The notes beneath the pieces are model-generated. The model was not told where the DNA came from, did no database searches, and worked only from the letters and a program-made list of their open reading frames with translations. A stretch of DNA of 64,000 nucleotides from contig JAOQAD010000012.1 in NCBI GenBank assembly GCA_025963775.1, forward strand, positions 62,001-126,000, given 5' to 3'. Each line of letters opens with the position of its first letter. Positions within the stretch are counted from its first letter, which is position 1. The position numbers and the translations under genes were made by a program. The stretch is from Bacteroidota bacterium. GTDB lineage: Bacteria > Bacteroidota > Bacteroidia > 2-12-FULL-35-15. Shown here piece by piece: positions 41,699-50,225 of this stretch.

Positions 41699-42871
41699 AT
41701 GCTTTCATTCAACAATACAGAAGTTGCCTTTTCCGGGAAATCCAATAACGACCTTAACCGTTCTTACTGGCTCTTCAAGCTGGTCTCCAACAGCACTTTT
41801 GTGAATATCGGGAAATCTCTTACCACTTTTGCGATCAAAACCTACCTGCCGATCAAAGCGCTGATCAAAGCTACGATCTTCAAGCAGTTCTGCGGCGGCG
41901 AAACGATTCATGAATGCGACAGGACAATAAAGGAGCTGGGGAAATTCAACGTGGGCACCATCCTCGATTATTCGGTGGAAGGCAAAGAAAGCGAACAGGA
42001 TTTCGATGCCTGCCAGAGAGAAACCATTGAAACGATTGAGAAAGCAAAGAACGATGAGCATATCCCGTTCTGTGTTTTTAAAGTAACAGGACTTGCACGC
42101 TTTGAGCTGCTGGAGAAAGTAAGCGCAAAAGCAACACTGGGTCCCGAAGAGCAAAAAGAATACGGCCGCGTGCAATTGCGCGTCAGCGCGATCTGCAAAG
42201 CAGCATACGATGCGGGAGTCCCCATTTTCATTGATGCGGAGGAAAGCTGGATCCAGGAGGCAGTTGACAACCTGGCGAACCAGATGATGGTGCTCTACAA
42301 TACCGAAAAAGCGATCGTTTATAATACCTACCAGTTGTACCGCAAGGACAGGCTTTCCTACCTGCGTGTTTCCTTTGAAAAAGCAAAAGAGAACAATTAT
42401 TTTTTGGGTGCAAAGCTGGTACGCGGCGCCTACATGGAAAAAGAACGCAAGCGCGCACTGGAGAAAGGATATCCCTCGCCCATCCAGGATAGCAAGGAAA
42501 ACACCGACCGCGATTATGATGCGGCAGTAGAGTTTTGCACAGAGCATATCGGGCGCATTGCCTTTTGTGCCGGCACACACAATGAACTTAGCTCGATGAA
42601 GCTGGCAGAGCTCATGCAGAAAATGAACATTCCTGCAGGCAACAAGCACATTTATTTCTCCCAGCTGCTCGGCATGAGCGACCATATCAGCTTCAACCTT
42701 GCCAATGAAGGATACAATGTGGCGAAATATGTTCCCTACGGCCCCGTACGTGAAGTATTACCCTACCTGATCCGCAGGGCACAGGAAAACACTTCTGTTA
42801 AAGGACAAACCGGCCGAGAGCTGAGTTTGATCATCAAGGAAAAAGAAAGAAGGAAGAAACCGGGCAATTGA
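41699..42871 (+). CDS. Proline dehydrogenase
   Basis: A protein of 390 residues, the single-domain form found in Bacteroidota and eukaryotes, not the fused PutA. The TIM-barrel has CVFKVTGLARFELLEKVSA, IFIDAEESWIQEAVDNL, the FAD-region KLVRGAYMEKERKRALEKG and the C-terminal YVPYGPVREVLPYLIRRAQEN with the substrate-binding arginines. It oxidises proline to pyrroline-5-carboxylate, reducing FAD and then quinone at the membrane. The partner P5C dehydrogenase is not in this window. It is divergent from aroBA and has its own promoter box. Confidence 0.94.
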   Translation: MLSFNNTEVAFSGKSNNDLNRSYWLFKLVSNSTFVNIGKSLTTFAIKTYLPIKALIKATIFKQFCGGETIHECDRTIKELGKFNVGTILDYSVEGKESEQDFDACQRETIETIEKAKNDEHIPFCVFKVTGLARFELLEKVSAKATLGPEEQKEYGRVQLRVSAICKAAYDAGVPIFIDAEESWIQEAVDNLANQMMVLYNTEKAIVYNTYQLYRKDRLSYLRVSFEKAKENNYFLGAKLVRGAYMEKERKRALEKGYPSPIQDSKENTDRDYDAAVEFCTEHIGRIAFCAGTHNELSSMKLAELMQKMNIPAGNKHIYFSQLLGMSDHISFNLANEGYNVAKYVPYGPVREVLPYLIRRAQENTSVKGQTGRELSLIIKEKERRKKPGN

Positions 42872-42893
42872 TCAATTCCAACTCAATACACCG

Positions 42894-42995
42894 TCTGCCG
42901 TTCTACGACACGGCATCTCTGTAAAATCACAACGCTAAGAGAATTCTACCTGCTAAAAATTACAGAAGAACTTTCCGGTCATGGCACGGAATAAC
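42894..42995. repeat. Degraded GTCATCCCG-family doublet
   Basis: CTGCCGTTCTACGACACGG with a following CATCTCTGT, and the inverse GTCATGGCACGGAATAACC about 60 bases later. The arms are too decayed to count as a clear inverted repeat, but both match the family at 26743. Confidence 0.35.
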
Positions 42996-43055
42996 CTGAA
43001 CATATCCCATAAATTATAATTCGTCGAAATTCTTATCCCGCATCAATTTTCTTTC

Positions 43056-43063
43056 TACTTTTG
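43056..43063 (+). promoter_or_regulatory. Bacteroidota -7 box of the efflux operon
   Basis: TACTTTTG matches TAnnTTTG. The tetR ATG is 32 bases downstream, and an 18-bp palindrome begins 3 bases after the box, at the expected transcription start. Confidence 0.65.
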
Positions 43064-43065
43064 CA

Positions 43066-43083
43066 TTTAACCAAACGGTTAAA
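43066..43083. promoter_or_regulatory. Probable TetR operator
   Basis: TTTAACCAAACGGTTAAA, a perfect 7-bp inverted repeat around AAAC, covers the predicted transcription start between the -7 box and the tetR ATG. TetR-family repressors bind such palindromes, so autoregulation of the whole efflux operon is likely. Confidence 0.6.
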
Positions 43084-43095
43084 CCATTCAATTAA

Positions 43096-43713
43096 ATGAA
43101 ACAGTTAAAAGATACCTCTACCGAAGAAAAGATCCTGGAAGCCGCCAAGGAGGTATTCATGAAATACGGGCTTTATGGCGCCCGCATGCAGGACATAGCC
43201 GATACTGCAGGCATTAACAAGGCGCTTCTTCACTATTATTTCAGGAACAAGGAAAAGATGTTCGACAAGGTGTTTGAAGGCGCCCTGCAAAAATACTTCA
43301 CGCAGATGGATGTATTCGGCGACACGACGCTCCCGATCAAAGAGCGCATTTTCAGGTACATTGATAACATCGTGAACTTTCTTTCGGAATACCCGCAGAT
43401 GACCATGTTCATCATCAAGGAGATCAGCATCAACCCGGAAATGTTCAAGGAAAAAGTACAACCGCTGAAAAAAGGCAGGGGCGTACGCTTTATCCAGGCA
43501 CTGGAGGAAGAGATCAGCACAGGAAAAATAAAAAAGGTCGATTCCGTCATGTTCATGATCAACCTGCATTCACTTTGCACCTATCCATTCATAGGAGCGC
43601 CTCTATTTAAGCATGCGCTGAAGGCGAATGGAAAAGATTACGAAAAAGATTTTTCCACCGAAAAGCTGAAACAATCGGCAAAAAACTTTGTTGAACTAAC
43701 ACTCGGAAAATAA
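43096..43713 (+). CDS. TetR family transcriptional repressor
   Basis: A protein of 205 residues with the TetR helix-turn-helix at the N-terminus: EEKILEAAKEVFMKYG, then ARMQDIADTAGINKALLHYYF with the YYFRNKEKMF core (residues about 10-58). The C-terminal regulatory domain is helical and specific to efflux regulators of this type. It heads an operon with TolC, HlyD and EmrB-like genes, and an 18-bp palindrome at its transcription start is a likely binding site. It presumably derepresses the pump when a toxic ligand binds. The ligand is unknown. Confidence 0.92.
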   Translation: MKQLKDTSTEEKILEAAKEVFMKYGLYGARMQDIADTAGINKALLHYYFRNKEKMFDKVFEGALQKYFTQMDVFGDTTLPIKERIFRYIDNIVNFLSEYPQMTMFIIKEISINPEMFKEKVQPLKKGRGVRFIQALEEEISTGKIKKVDSVMFMINLHSLCTYPFIGAPLFKHALKANGKDYEKDFSTEKLKQSAKNFVELTLGK

Positions 43714-43737
43714 CAGACATACTATTAACAAACCTAT

Positions 43738-44979
43738 ATGAAACGTTTTACATTTTTATTCGTCCTTTTTTCAGGCATGTGCTTCGGGCAAACATTGTCC
43801 CTCGACTCCTGCATACAAATGGCGAAGCGCAATTACCCGCTCATCAAGCAAAACAGGCTGATCTCCGAAAGTGAAGAGAACACGCTGAAAGCCGACAACA
43901 AGAACTGGCTTCCGAAAATCTCCTTCATCGGTAAAGCAACTTACCAGTCGGAAGTAGTTGAATTCCTTGGCAAATCGTTCCCGCACGACAGCTACATCAC
44001 GGCACTTGACCTTGAGCAGACTGTTTACGACGGCGGACAGATCAAACAGCAAAAGAACCTCGACAGGCTCAACGGCGAAACCGAGCTGCTGAAAAACCAG
44101 GTGGAGCTGTACAAGCTTGCTGACCGCATCACCCAGCTGTACAGCAATATCCTGCTGCTTCGCGAGAACACTAAAACACTGAACATTTACAAGGATGATA
44201 TCACTAACAAAAAGAAGATCCTTGCTTCTTCCGTAGCAAACGGACTGAGCCTGCAAAGCAACCTGGATGCGCTTGAAGCGGAAGAGCTGAAAACAGAGCA
44301 ATCGCTGATCGAAGCAAAAGAGAACATTGCGGCATTGTACCAGACAATGGCGATGTATATCAACAAAACAATGGACGACAGCACAGACCTGAGCTCGCAG
44401 CCGATCATGTCGGTGAGCGCAGGCAACGAGCTGAACCGCCCGGAGCTGAAACTATTCGAATCACAGAAATCGATGCTCGATGTGCGCCACAAGCTCAATA
44501 CAAAATCGGCATTCCCACGCCTCGCATTAAGCGCGGAAGGCGCATACGGCAGGCCGGGCCCTAATTTCCTGAACCAGGACCTGCGCTTTTTCGGGCAGGC
44601 AGCTGTAAGCCTGAAATGGAACATTGGCGCACTGTACAACCTTTCCAATGAAAAGCAGAACATCAGCATCAGCAAGCAGATGGTGGATGTGCAGAAGGAA
44701 GTGTTCGAGTTCAACCTGAGAACGGCAATGGCACAGCAAACTGCACAGATCAATTCGCTAAGGGAGATTCTCGAGAAAGACAAGCAGATCATTGAAAAAC
44801 GCCACCGTATCCGGGAAACCGCATCCAAACAGCTGGAGAACGGCAGCATCACCTCCACGGATTATCTCACCGAGCTGAACGCGGAGATGCAGGCAACACT
44901 CAATGAAAAAGTGCATGAGATCAAATTAATGAATGCGATCAGCAATTACAACACAAGCAAAGGAATCAACAATTTTTAA
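43738..44979 (+). CDS. TolC family outer-membrane efflux protein
   Basis: A protein of 413 residues with a signal peptide (residues 1-17, ending CFGQ). It is helical and fits two OEP repeats: SLDSCIQMAKRNYPLIKQNR, LEQTVYDGGQIKQQK and, later, RPELKLFESQKSMLDVRHKL and the final RETASKQLENGSITSTDYLTEL. These form the periplasmic tunnel and outer-membrane barrel. It is shorter than E. coli TolC, as is usual in Bacteroidota. It completes a three-part pump with the HlyD and EmrB-like proteins encoded next. Confidence 0.92.
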   Translation: MKRFTFLFVLFSGMCFGQTLSLDSCIQMAKRNYPLIKQNRLISESEENTLKADNKNWLPKISFIGKATYQSEVVEFLGKSFPHDSYITALDLEQTVYDGGQIKQQKNLDRLNGETELLKNQVELYKLADRITQLYSNILLLRENTKTLNIYKDDITNKKKILASSVANGLSLQSNLDALEAEELKTEQSLIEAKENIAALYQTMAMYINKTMDDSTDLSSQPIMSVSAGNELNRPELKLFESQKSMLDVRHKLNTKSAFPRLALSAEGAYGRPGPNFLNQDLRFFGQAAVSLKWNIGALYNLSNEKQNISISKQMVDVQKEVFEFNLRTAMAQQTAQINSLREILEKDKQIIEKRHRIRETASKQLENGSITSTDYLTELNAEMQATLNEKVHEIKLMNAISNYNTSKGINNF

Positions 44980-44991
44980 TAAAGTCCATCA

Positions 44992-46104
44992 ATGAAAAAC
45001 GAACACACAGAAAATCAAACTATGGAAAATGCGCCTGAAAAGAAAAGCAAGAAAAAGCTTTTTATCATCGCGGGTGTTTTAGGAAGCGCGCTGATCATCG
45101 GCATCATTTATTTTATCATTGCTGCGGGCTATGAAACTACCGACAATGCACAGCTGGATGCCGACATTGTGCCGATCCGCTCAAGTGTTTCAGGTTATAT
45201 CAAAACCATCCACTTCAAAGACAATGAGCATGTGAAAAAAGGACAGCTCCTGGTGACGATCGATGATACCGACCTGAAAACAAAGGTAGCACAGGCACAG
45301 GCTGCACTTGAAAATGCAAAGGCAAACCTGCTTTCCGTAAAGAGTAATGCCAATGCGGTAAGCCAGAATGCGGATGCTTCGGTGCTGACTTCATCATCCG
45401 TTGAGCAGAATGTAAATTCCGCGAAAGCGCGTTTAACAAAATCACAGGAAGATTTCAAGAGGATCGAGAACATGTACAATGCAAAGGCTGCAACACAATC
45501 GCAGTACGACGCAGCAAAGGCTGAGCTCGACATCGCGAAAGCGCAATACGAAGGAGCAGTAAGCCAGTACAAATCATCTTCCGCACAATCGCAGGGAATC
45601 CGCTCACAGGCAGACGCACAGCAGGCGCAGATCACACTTGCAGAAGCACTGATAAAACAGCGCGAAGCTGAATTGGCATTAGCTCAAACGCAGCTCGACA
45701 ATGCAACAATTGAATCGCCATGCGATGGCATTGTGACCAGGCGTTCGGTTGAAGAAGGCCAGTATGTGACCATTGCACAGCCTTTGTGCTCCACGATCGA
45801 CAAAACACATTTATGGATCACTGCAAATTTTAAAGAAACGCAGGTAAAGAAAATAAAGCCCGGACAGGAAGTTGATGTAAAGATCGATGCATTCCCTGAC
45901 CTGAAGATCAAGGGAAAAGTGGAATCGTTCATTGGTGCAACCGGGGCAAAATTCTCCCTGCTTCCACCGGATAACTCCACCGGAAATTTTGTAAAGATCA
46001 TTCAGCGGATCCCTGTACGCATTGAACTGACAGAGTATCCGAAGGATGCAACCGATGAGCTGTTTCCGGGCTTGAGCGCTTTTGTTGAAGTGAATGTGAA
46101 GTAA
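44992..46104 (+). CDS. HlyD/EmrA-type membrane-fusion protein
   Basis: A protein of 370 residues. One membrane span (about residues 27-47) follows a basic N-terminus. The biotinyl-lipoyl-like domain holds TTDNAQLDADIVPIRSSVSGY, the EmrA signature. A long coiled coil (about 95-235, rich in Ala, Gln and Lys) precedes the second half of the lipoyl domain and TIESPCDGIVTRRSVEEGQY. It links the inner-membrane EmrB pump to TolC. It is followed in the operon by emrB, but a GIY-YIG gene and inverted repeats now lie between them. Confidence 0.93.
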   Translation: MKNEHTENQTMENAPEKKSKKKLFIIAGVLGSALIIGIIYFIIAAGYETTDNAQLDADIVPIRSSVSGYIKTIHFKDNEHVKKGQLLVTIDDTDLKTKVAQAQAALENAKANLLSVKSNANAVSQNADASVLTSSSVEQNVNSAKARLTKSQEDFKRIENMYNAKAATQSQYDAAKAELDIAKAQYEGAVSQYKSSSAQSQGIRSQADAQQAQITLAEALIKQREAELALAQTQLDNATIESPCDGIVTRRSVEEGQYVTIAQPLCSTIDKTHLWITANFKETQVKKIKPGQEVDVKIDAFPDLKIKGKVESFIGATGAKFSLLPPDNSTGNFVKIIQRIPVRIELTEYPKDATDELFPGLSAFVEVNVK

Positions 46105-46168
46105 TTTACCACTAAGTTCAAATGTGTAAGTCTGCTTCCCGACTCTGCTCGAAGTGACTGTAGAGCCT

Positions 46169-46581
46169 TGTCAGTTCGAGCGAAGTCGAGAACGCGCGAA
46201 AGCATAAGCGCCTTTAAAGATTGATGAAGCCATTAAAATTTTTGTACGTCTACATATTAGAATGCTCTGACAAAACCTATTATACAGGCGTTACCAATAA
46301 CCCTGAACGCAGGCTGGAGGAGCACAATTCCGGGAGCAACAAAGGCAGCTACACATCTTCAAGGCTTCCTGTAAGAATGATCTACTGCGAACGGTTTACT
46401 GATTTTGACCTTGCGATCAAATGGGAAAAGCGGATAAAAGACTGGAGCAGGAAGAAGAAAGAGGCATTAATAAAAGAGAATTGGGATCAGTTAAAAATAG
46501 CAGCCGAGTGTAAAAATGAAAGTTCTCATAAAATAAAGGCCAATACGCCGGCGCACGTTCTCGACTTCGCTCGAACTGACA
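46169..46581 (+). mobile_element. Putative GIY-YIG cassette 2 with perfect terminal inverted repeats
   Basis: Left arm 46169-46194 and right arm 46556-46581 are perfect 26-base inverse copies. In the left arm the sequence starts TGTCAGTTCGAGCGAAGTCG and ends AGAACG. They enclose only the GIY-YIG gene. The right arm supplies coding sequence for the protein's C-terminus (VLDFARTD). The cassette lies between hlyD and emrB, genes that normally adjoin, which argues for insertion. A diverged half copy (CTGCTCGAAGTGACTG) sits just outside the left arm. Confidence 0.75.
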
Positions 46582-46601
46582 GCCCGCAAGAGCCTGAATA
46601 A
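46221..46601 (+). CDS. Single-domain GIY-YIG nuclease (copy 2)
   Basis: A protein of 126 residues. YVYILECSDKTYYTGVT (residues 9-25) is the GIY-YIG core; R30 or R31 and E69 (in AIKWEKRIKDWSRKKKEALI) are the likely catalytic pair. Length and motifs match the UPF0213-like group, and it is clearly a paralogue of copy 1, though the two differ through most of their length. The last 16 codons run through the right inverted-repeat arm and 20 bases beyond it. It is transcribed in the same direction as the surrounding efflux operon. Confidence 0.88.
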   Translation: MMKPLKFLYVYILECSDKTYYTGVTNNPERRLEEHNSGSNKGSYTSSRLPVRMIYCERFTDFDLAIKWEKRIKDWSRKKKEALIKENWDQLKIAAECKNESSHKIKANTPAHVLDFARTDSPQEPE

Positions 46602-46615
46602 ATAATAATATCACA

Positions 46616-48193
46616 TTGGAAACAGCAGCACACATAAAACCCGTTTACCCTACCGGCGCCACCAAATGGATCCTGATCCTGACGGCGGTATCCTGCGCCA
46701 TTCTTGAGCTCATCGACACCACCGTTGTGAACGTGTCGCTACGCGAGATCAGCGGCAGCATTGGCGCCACAACAACAGAGATCGCCTGGGTGATCACCGC
46801 TTATGCGATCTCCAATGTGATCATCATTCCGCTTACCAGCATGCTCTCCGACCTCTTCGGAAGAAAAACATATTTCACTGCATCCGTTGTCATCTTCACT
46901 TTTTCATCGCTCATGTGCGGGCTCTCCACCAATCTCTGGATGCTTGTCTTCTGGCGCTTTGTGCAGGGTATCGGCGGTGGCGGATTATTATCAACCGCGC
47001 AGTCGATCATTGTCGGCGCTTTTCCTCCTGAGAAGATCAGCACCGCCAATGCGATCTTCGGAATGGGCATCATCCTGGGCCCTACATTCGGCCCGGCATT
47101 GGGAGGATTCATCACTGATAATTTTTCCTGGCACTGGATCTTCTTTGTGAACATCCCGATCGGGATCGTGGCAACCGTACTTGCATGGACCTACGTTACT
47201 GATATGGCCGGCGCAAAAAAACCGCGGAAGATCGATTGGTGGGGAATTATATTTCTGGTCGCGGCAGTGGGCTCGCTGCAGTTTGTGCTTGAAGAGGGCA
47301 CATCCAAGGATTGGTTCGAAAGTCCGGAGATCACTACCTTTTCTATCGTTGCCCTGCTTGGCCTGATGGCTTTCATTTACCGCGAGCTGCACATTGATTA
47401 TCCTGCAGTGAACATCCGGCTGTACAAAAATTACAACCTGGCCATGGGCAGCTTTATGAACTTCATGCTCGGATTGCTTTTATTCGGGACCGTATTTATT
47501 TTCCCTTTGTTTGCACAGATCTCATTGGGCTGGACCGCCACGCAAACAGGAACCTTCATGATCCCGAGCGCCCTGTGCACAGCTGTTTCCATGCCTATTG
47601 TCGGGAAGCTGCTGGGCTCCGGAAAAAATCCGAAGAGCATCATCCTCATCGGCATCTTTATCACCTTCGGCTTCCTCATGATGATGGCTTTTTCTTCACC
47701 TGATTCGAGCCAGAACGATTTTTATCTGCCGTTTGTGTTGCGCGGCGTAGGGCTTGCTTTTATGATGTCACCCATACTTTCACTTGCAGTTGCAGGCCTT
47801 CGCGGGAAGGACATGGCGCAGGCGATCGGGCTGGCGAACATGATCCGCCAGCTGGGTGGCGCAGTAGGCATTGCCCTGCTGAATGTTTTCCTGACGCATA
47901 AAAATGCAGAAGTAAGGGGAAGCATGCTTGGTTATGTCACGGATTATAACAATGTGGCAGCAGAGCGCATTTCAATGCTTACACAGAATTACATTTCAAA
48001 AGGCTTTGGCGCAGAGGATGCGCAGGCGCTTGCTTATAAGGGTATGGAAGGAATGCTCTACAGGCAGCAGGCGCTTGTGAGCTATGACCAGGGATTTTTT
48101 GCGGTAGGTATTTCCATTCTTATCTGCATCCCGATCGTGATGCTGATCCGTTATAAGAAAGGTGTTCCTGCGAAGCCGATTGCAGATCATTGA
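46616..48193 (+). CDS. DHA2 family (EmrB/QacA-type) drug efflux MFS transporter
   Basis: A protein of 525 residues with 14 membrane segments. It has LELIDTTVVNVSLREI (DHA2 motif D1), LFGRKTYFTASVVIF (motif A) and GPTFGPALGGFITDNFSWHWIFFVN (motif C), the antiporter signature. It exports hydrophobic drugs or acids through HlyD and TolC using the proton gradient. No ATG is found near the start; the only candidate matching homologues is TTG at 46616, 35 bases after the right arm of the cassette. This may mean the original start was lost on insertion. Confidence 0.92.
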   Translation: METAAHIKPVYPTGATKWILILTAVSCAILELIDTTVVNVSLREISGSIGATTTEIAWVITAYAISNVIIIPLTSMLSDLFGRKTYFTASVVIFTFSSLMCGLSTNLWMLVFWRFVQGIGGGGLLSTAQSIIVGAFPPEKISTANAIFGMGIILGPTFGPALGGFITDNFSWHWIFFVNIPIGIVATVLAWTYVTDMAGAKKPRKIDWWGIIFLVAAVGSLQFVLEEGTSKDWFESPEITTFSIVALLGLMAFIYRELHIDYPAVNIRLYKNYNLAMGSFMNFMLGLLLFGTVFIFPLFAQISLGWTATQTGTFMIPSALCTAVSMPIVGKLLGSGKNPKSIILIGIFITFGFLMMMAFSSPDSSQNDFYLPFVLRGVGLAFMMSPILSLAVAGLRGKDMAQAIGLANMIRQLGGAVGIALLNVFLTHKNAEVRGSMLGYVTDYNNVAAERISMLTQNYISKGFGAEDAQALAYKGMEGMLYRQQALVSYDQGFFAVGISILICIPIVMLIRYKKGVPAKPIADH

Positions 48194-48241
48194 TCCCGGA
48201 CTCATCGCTTTATCATCCTATATTCATTTCAATGCATCGTT

Positions 48242-48323
48242 GTCATTCCGAGCTTGCCCGAGGAATCTTACTCTGTGCGAAAGCCATGTTGGAATAAGAT
48301 CCCTCGGGCAAGCTCGGAATGAC
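48242..48323. repeat. GTCATTCCGAGC-type palindromic doublet
   Basis: Left GTCATTCCGAGCTTGCCCGA (continuing GGAATCTTA) and right TAAGATCCCTCGGGCAAGCT (continuing CGGAATGAC) are inverse copies around a roughly 25-base centre, the best-preserved member of this family here. It lies between emrB and the convergent DUF4258 gene, where it may also terminate both. Confidence 0.85.
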
Positions 48324-48364
48324 ACGCCACTCACCTCGAAGATCTGCAGTTATTTTAAAAGGAA

Positions 48365-48781
48365 TTAGTTGCAATCGCAGGAATCATTTTCCATACGGAG
48401 ATCGATCGCGGTAACAACTTTTGAAATCGTATCACAATCAGCGATCACGATGCGCACATTCTGCCCGTCGGCTGTATTGCCTTCCACGGCATAGGTCCCG
48501 TAAGGCTTATCGTGCACATTGCTTTTGTCGTAATTGATCTTTCCTGTCTTCAGCACTTCTCTGATCTCTGTTTCCGTAATGTTCCGGCATTTCATGCGGC
48601 ATTCGCCATGCTGGCTCAGCTCCAGCTTCTGGTAGCTTAATTCTTCCAGTTTTGCCGAGCCCGGCAGCTTACAGCCACGGCCTTTGAAAATGATGCTTAC
48701 CGCAAGGCAGCCGAGTAAAAATCCAAAACCGTAAAATCGTAATCGCCTGTAAAGGTCAGCGTTCCTGGAAGGTAAAGCCAT
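48365..48781 (-). CDS. DUF4258 protein with N-terminal membrane segment
   Basis: A protein of 138 residues. A hydrophobic span (about 17-32, FGFGFLLGCLAVSIIF) after a basic N-terminus is a signal anchor. The C-terminal part has the DUF4258 pattern: a conserved HGECRMKCRNITETEIREVLKTG, then KPYGTYAVEG and VRIVIADCDTISKVVTAIDL. Some DUF4258 proteins are toxins of toxin-antitoxin systems, but the membrane anchor and cysteine-rich tail (DSCDCN) argue for an envelope role here. No partner gene is visible. Confidence 0.75.
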   Translation of the reverse strand: MALPSRNADLYRRLRFYGFGFLLGCLAVSIIFKGRGCKLPGSAKLEELSYQKLELSQHGECRMKCRNITETEIREVLKTGKINYDKSNVHDKPYGTYAVEGNTADGQNVRIVIADCDTISKVVTAIDLRMENDSCDCN

Positions 48782-48874
48782 AAAGGAGGTAATATGTATT
48801 ATTTAATAAGTAATAGCTGAACCGGGGAAAGTATCCTGTTTTAATTTTTCAATCTTCAATCAACAATTTCAATC

Positions 48875-50092
48875 CTACATTCCTGCCATGAATAAGTTAA
48901 TGTCTTTATACGGCAGCTTAAACATTTCGCCAAGCACTTCGCTGGTGAGCACGCCGTTGTACACATAGATTCCGTTGCGAACGCCTTCGTCCCTGCGGAG
49001 CATATTCTCCACGCCGCCTTCTTCACCGATGTTCAAAAGGATCGGTGCGAAAATGGTGCTGAGCGCATAGGAAGCTGTGCGGGAAACACGCGAGGCAATA
49101 TTGGGTACGCAATAATGGATCACGCCATGCTTGCGGAATACAGGCTTTGAATGATTGGTCACTTCGGAGGTTTCGAAGCAGCCACCCTGGTCGATGCTTA
49201 CATCAATGATCACGGAGCCGACCTTCATCTCGCTCACCATGGCTTCCGTCACCACACAAGGTGTCCTTCCTTTTGAGGCACGGATGGCGCCGATCACCAC
49301 GTCTGCAGTTTTTAAATGCTTTGCAAGCACGCGGGGCTGGATCACGGAAGTGAAGATACGCGTTCCGATATCGCTCTGAAGCCTTCTTAATTTATAGATG
49401 GAATTGTCGAACACTTTTACAGAAGCTCCTAATCCCAATGCTGCACGCGTAGCGAATTCGCCCACTGTACCTGCACCGAGGATCACCACTTCGGTTGGCG
49501 AGATGCCGGAGATCCCACCGAGAATAGCGCCCTGCCCGTTATTGACATTGCTTAAATATTCTGCCGCGATCAAAATGGATGTGCCGCCTGCGATCTCTCC
49601 CATGGAGCGGATCACGCTGTAAATGCCATCCTGGTCCTTGATCCAGTCGAAAGCAATGGCGGTAATTTTCTTTGCCATAAGCTGCTTGAGGAAATCTTCG
49701 GGCTGAACGGTAAGCTGCAGTGCGGAGATCAGCGTTTGCTTCTGCTGCATCATCTCTATCTCCTGCGGTGCAGGAGGCGCAACTTTTAAAATAATATCTG
49801 CTTTGTAAACATCTTCGGGGCTGTACACGATCTGTGCCCCTGCTTCGCTGTAATCATGATCCTGGAAATTGGCCATCTTCCCTGCATTGGTTTCCACCAC
49901 GATGCGGTGCCCGTTGTTCACCAGCAGTGCAACAGCATCCGGCACGAGTGCCACGCGGTTCTCCTGGAAGGAGATCTCTTTAGGGATGCCAATGAACAAT
50001 TTGCCTTTTTTTCGCCCTACTTCCAGCATTTCTTCCTGGGGCATCAAAGCGGTTTGGGTAAGCGAAGCCAGTAATTCCTTAGATGTTTTCAT
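48875..50092 (-). CDS. Alanine dehydrogenase
   Basis: A protein of 405 residues from the ATG at 50092. A further upstream in-frame start would lie in the promoter box. It has GIPKEISFQENRVALVPDAV (substrate domain) and VVILGAGTVGEFATRAALGL (NAD binding), typical of the AlaDH/PNT family; AlaDH is favoured by length. It interconverts alanine with pyruvate and ammonia using NAD. Some Bacteroidota call this paralogue alanine dehydrogenase, while the class could also include the N-terminal domain of transhydrogenase; no beta subunit is adjacent. It stands alone with its own promoter. Confidence 0.88.
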   Translation of the reverse strand: MKTSKELLASLTQTALMPQEEMLEVGRKKGKLFIGIPKEISFQENRVALVPDAVALLVNNGHRIVVETNAGKMANFQDHDYSEAGAQIVYSPEDVYKADIILKVAPPAPQEIEMMQQKQTLISALQLTVQPEDFLKQLMAKKITAIAFDWIKDQDGIYSVIRSMGEIAGGTSILIAAEYLSNVNNGQGAILGGISGISPTEVVILGAGTVGEFATRAALGLGASVKVFDNSIYKLRRLQSDIGTRIFTSVIQPRVLAKHLKTADVVIGAIRASKGRTPCVVTEAMVSEMKVGSVIIDVSIDQGGCFETSEVTNHSKPVFRKHGVIHYCVPNIASRVSRTASYALSTIFAPILLNIGEEGGVENMLRRDEGVRNGIYVYNGVLTSEVLGEMFKLPYKDINLFMAGM

Positions 50093-50119
50093 TATTCGGT
50101 TATTTAGCCAGAGCGAAAA

Positions 50120-50127
50120 CAAATTTA
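50120..50127 (-). promoter_or_regulatory. Bacteroidota -7 box upstream of alanine dehydrogenase
   Basis: Minus-strand TAAATTTG matches TAnnTTTG. It overlaps the longest possible frame of the gene (50122), supporting the ATG at 50092. Confidence 0.6.
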
Positions 50128-50166
50128 CAAAAACTATTACAATTATTTTAGTTTAAATTGAAAACA

Positions 50167-50203
50167 AAAACGCCCTCCGCAATTTGCGGAAGGCGTTTTT
50201 TAA
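50167..50203 (-). terminator. Rho-independent terminator after the T9SS repeat-protein gene
   Basis: A stem of CCGCA/TGCGG around ATT, extended by ACGCC/GGCGT across a short mismatch, with a T-rich tract on the minus strand. It lies 23 bases after the stop of the gene ending at 50226. Confidence 0.8.
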
Positions 50204-50225
50204 AATTCAAGTTCTAAAGCTCAGC

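Noticed and set aside
41705-42685. 326-residue minus-strand frame opposite proline dehydrogenase
   Set aside because: Antisense shadow of an unmistakable enzyme; no domain of its own.
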